Shown here: piece after piece, positions 6,097 through 6,575 of the stretch
Layout: every line of letters begins with the position of its first letter
Position numbering within the stretch: position 1 is the stretch's first letter
Origin: an uncultured Erysipelotrichaceae bacterium
GTDB lineage: Bacteria; Bacillota_I; Bacilli_A; Erysipelotrichales; Erysipelotrichaceae
Direction of reading: 5' to 3'
Assembly (NCBI GenBank): GCA_937902945.1
Contig: CALEMD010000139.1
Span: 1 to 6,575 of the forward strand
Length of the DNA: 6,575 bases
Notes under the pieces: generated by a model
Told to the model about the DNA's origin: nothing
What the model saw: the letters and a program-made list of their open reading frames with translations, nothing else
Databases searched by the model: none
Translations under genes and position numbers: made by a program

Positions 6097-6510
6097 TTAC
6101 TCTGCAGTTTCTTTAAGGCAGAGCAGAAATGCTATCATGCCGATTGCCAGTATAATGCGTCCCAATCCAGCAACGCCCGATATGGCAGCACTCATTCCAG
6201 TACTCAGCGGAATAGCAAGAACCTGTGCCACTCCTCTAACCACAAGCATAATGACTGCTAAGATCAGTCCAATGTTATAGAAGCGCATGAAGACATTCCA
6301 TTTTTTGCTTGCCGCAAGGTTCTGCCTCTCGGAAAATAATGCGGCTATCAGGAAGACTGCCATTCCTAGAACAAACAGATGCACATGTACTTTGCCAAGT
6401 GCAGTTACGCCTGTAAATCCATTCCATTTCGTGAATTCTCTATAAAATGCTCCGCCTACCATTGCGGCAATCGCATAATACAGAGAGATATTGATCAGTT
6501 TCTTTTTCAT
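6097..6510 (-). CDS. DUF2871 family four-helix membrane protein
   Basis: The 137-residue protein is almost entirely hydrophobic, with four predicted membrane helices (about 6-22, 40-60, 74-99 and 108-131). The stretch YREFTKWNGFTG (23-34) followed by ALGKVHVHLFVLGM (37-50), and LVVRGVAQVL (89-98), match the pattern I recognise for DUF2871. Its function is not established. Two histidines (His42, His44) lie at the start of helix 2 and could bind metal or haem, which is only inference. The ATG has a modest AGGA about eleven bases upstream. The gene stands alone on this strand: a terminator lies eight bases after its stop, and a palindrome overlapping a likely -10 box lies just upstream, so it may be independently regulated. 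Confidence 0.88.
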   Translation of the reverse strand: MKKKLINISLYYAIAAMVGGAFYREFTKWNGFTGVTALGKVHVHLFVLGMAVFLIAALFSERQNLAASKKWNVFMRFYNIGLILAVIMLVVRGVAQVLAIPLSTGMSAAISGVAGLGRIILAIGMIAFLLCLKETAE

Positions 6511-6526
6511 ATGGTTTTATTTCCTG

Positions 6527-6568
6527 GTATATTCTAAATGACTCATTTAACAGTCATAAAGAATATAC
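6527..6568. promoter_or_regulatory. 42-base imperfect palindrome, candidate operator
   Basis: Arms of 17 bases (6527-6543 and 6552-6568) match as inverted copies at 15 of 17 positions around an 8-base centre. The outer half is GTATATTC/GAATATAC and the inner half ATGACT/AGTCAT. It lies 17 bases before the DUF2871 start codon and covers its likely -10 box. Rightward, TTTTCTT follows it, so an AT-rich terminator for that strand is an alternative reading. Confidence 0.6.
6531..6536 (-). promoter_or_regulatory. Candidate -10 box for the DUF2871 gene
   Basis: TAGAAT on the minus strand (5/6 match to TATAAT), 20 bases upstream of the ATG. The best -35-like hexamers nearby are ATGACT at 15-base spacing or TTATGA at 17, both imperfect. 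It lies inside one arm of the palindrome, so a bound protein would block it. Confidence 0.4.
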
Positions 6569-6575
6569 TTTTCTT

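Overview
The window looks like chromosome from a low-to-moderate GC Bacillota, possibly an Erysipelotrichia- or Clostridia-like gut species. That placement is inferred from the families present: a DUF3784 membrane protein, a DUF2871 membrane protein, an Mbeg1/DUF2974-type hydrolase, a mannose-family PTS component with a LevR-like sigma-54 activator, AGGAGG-type ribosome sites and a tRNA with encoded CCA. No phage, insertion sequence or CRISPR array is visible.

Layout. Bases 1 to 5098 hold a tightly packed leftward block read from a promoter near 5090-5098. In transcription order it holds a small DUF3784 membrane protein, a PEBP-family lipoprotein, an alpha/beta hydrolase of the Mbeg1/DUF2974 type, an O6-alkylguanine-type DNA methyltransferase (ogt), a membrane-anchored CapA-family protein, a GalNAc-type PTS enzyme IIB, and the N-terminal 268 codons of a sigma-54-dependent LevR-like regulator that runs off the left edge. 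Two gene pairs overlap and the other gaps are 17 to 60 bases, so a single operon is plausible. The first five genes are mostly envelope or housekeeping functions. The last two form a sugar-sensing pair, where the IIB protein may act as phospho-signal donor to the regulator.

From 5141 a rightward gene encodes an M28-type metallopeptidase. It appears to have lost an internal segment carrying the first metal-binding His/Asp motif. It is followed by a tRNA-Pro(CGG) gene with its own extended -10 promoter and a strong hairpin terminator. A short AT-rich stretch with an inverted repeat comes next, then a second perfect hairpin that ends a leftward DUF2871 membrane-protein gene. Upstream of that gene, at the right edge, is a 42-base imperfect palindrome overlapping a likely -10 box, a good operator candidate.

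Most of the window is ordinary. The items most worth a second look are the internally deleted M28 peptidase, the palindrome before the DUF2871 gene, and the IIB/sigma-54 activator pair at the end of an unrelated operon.
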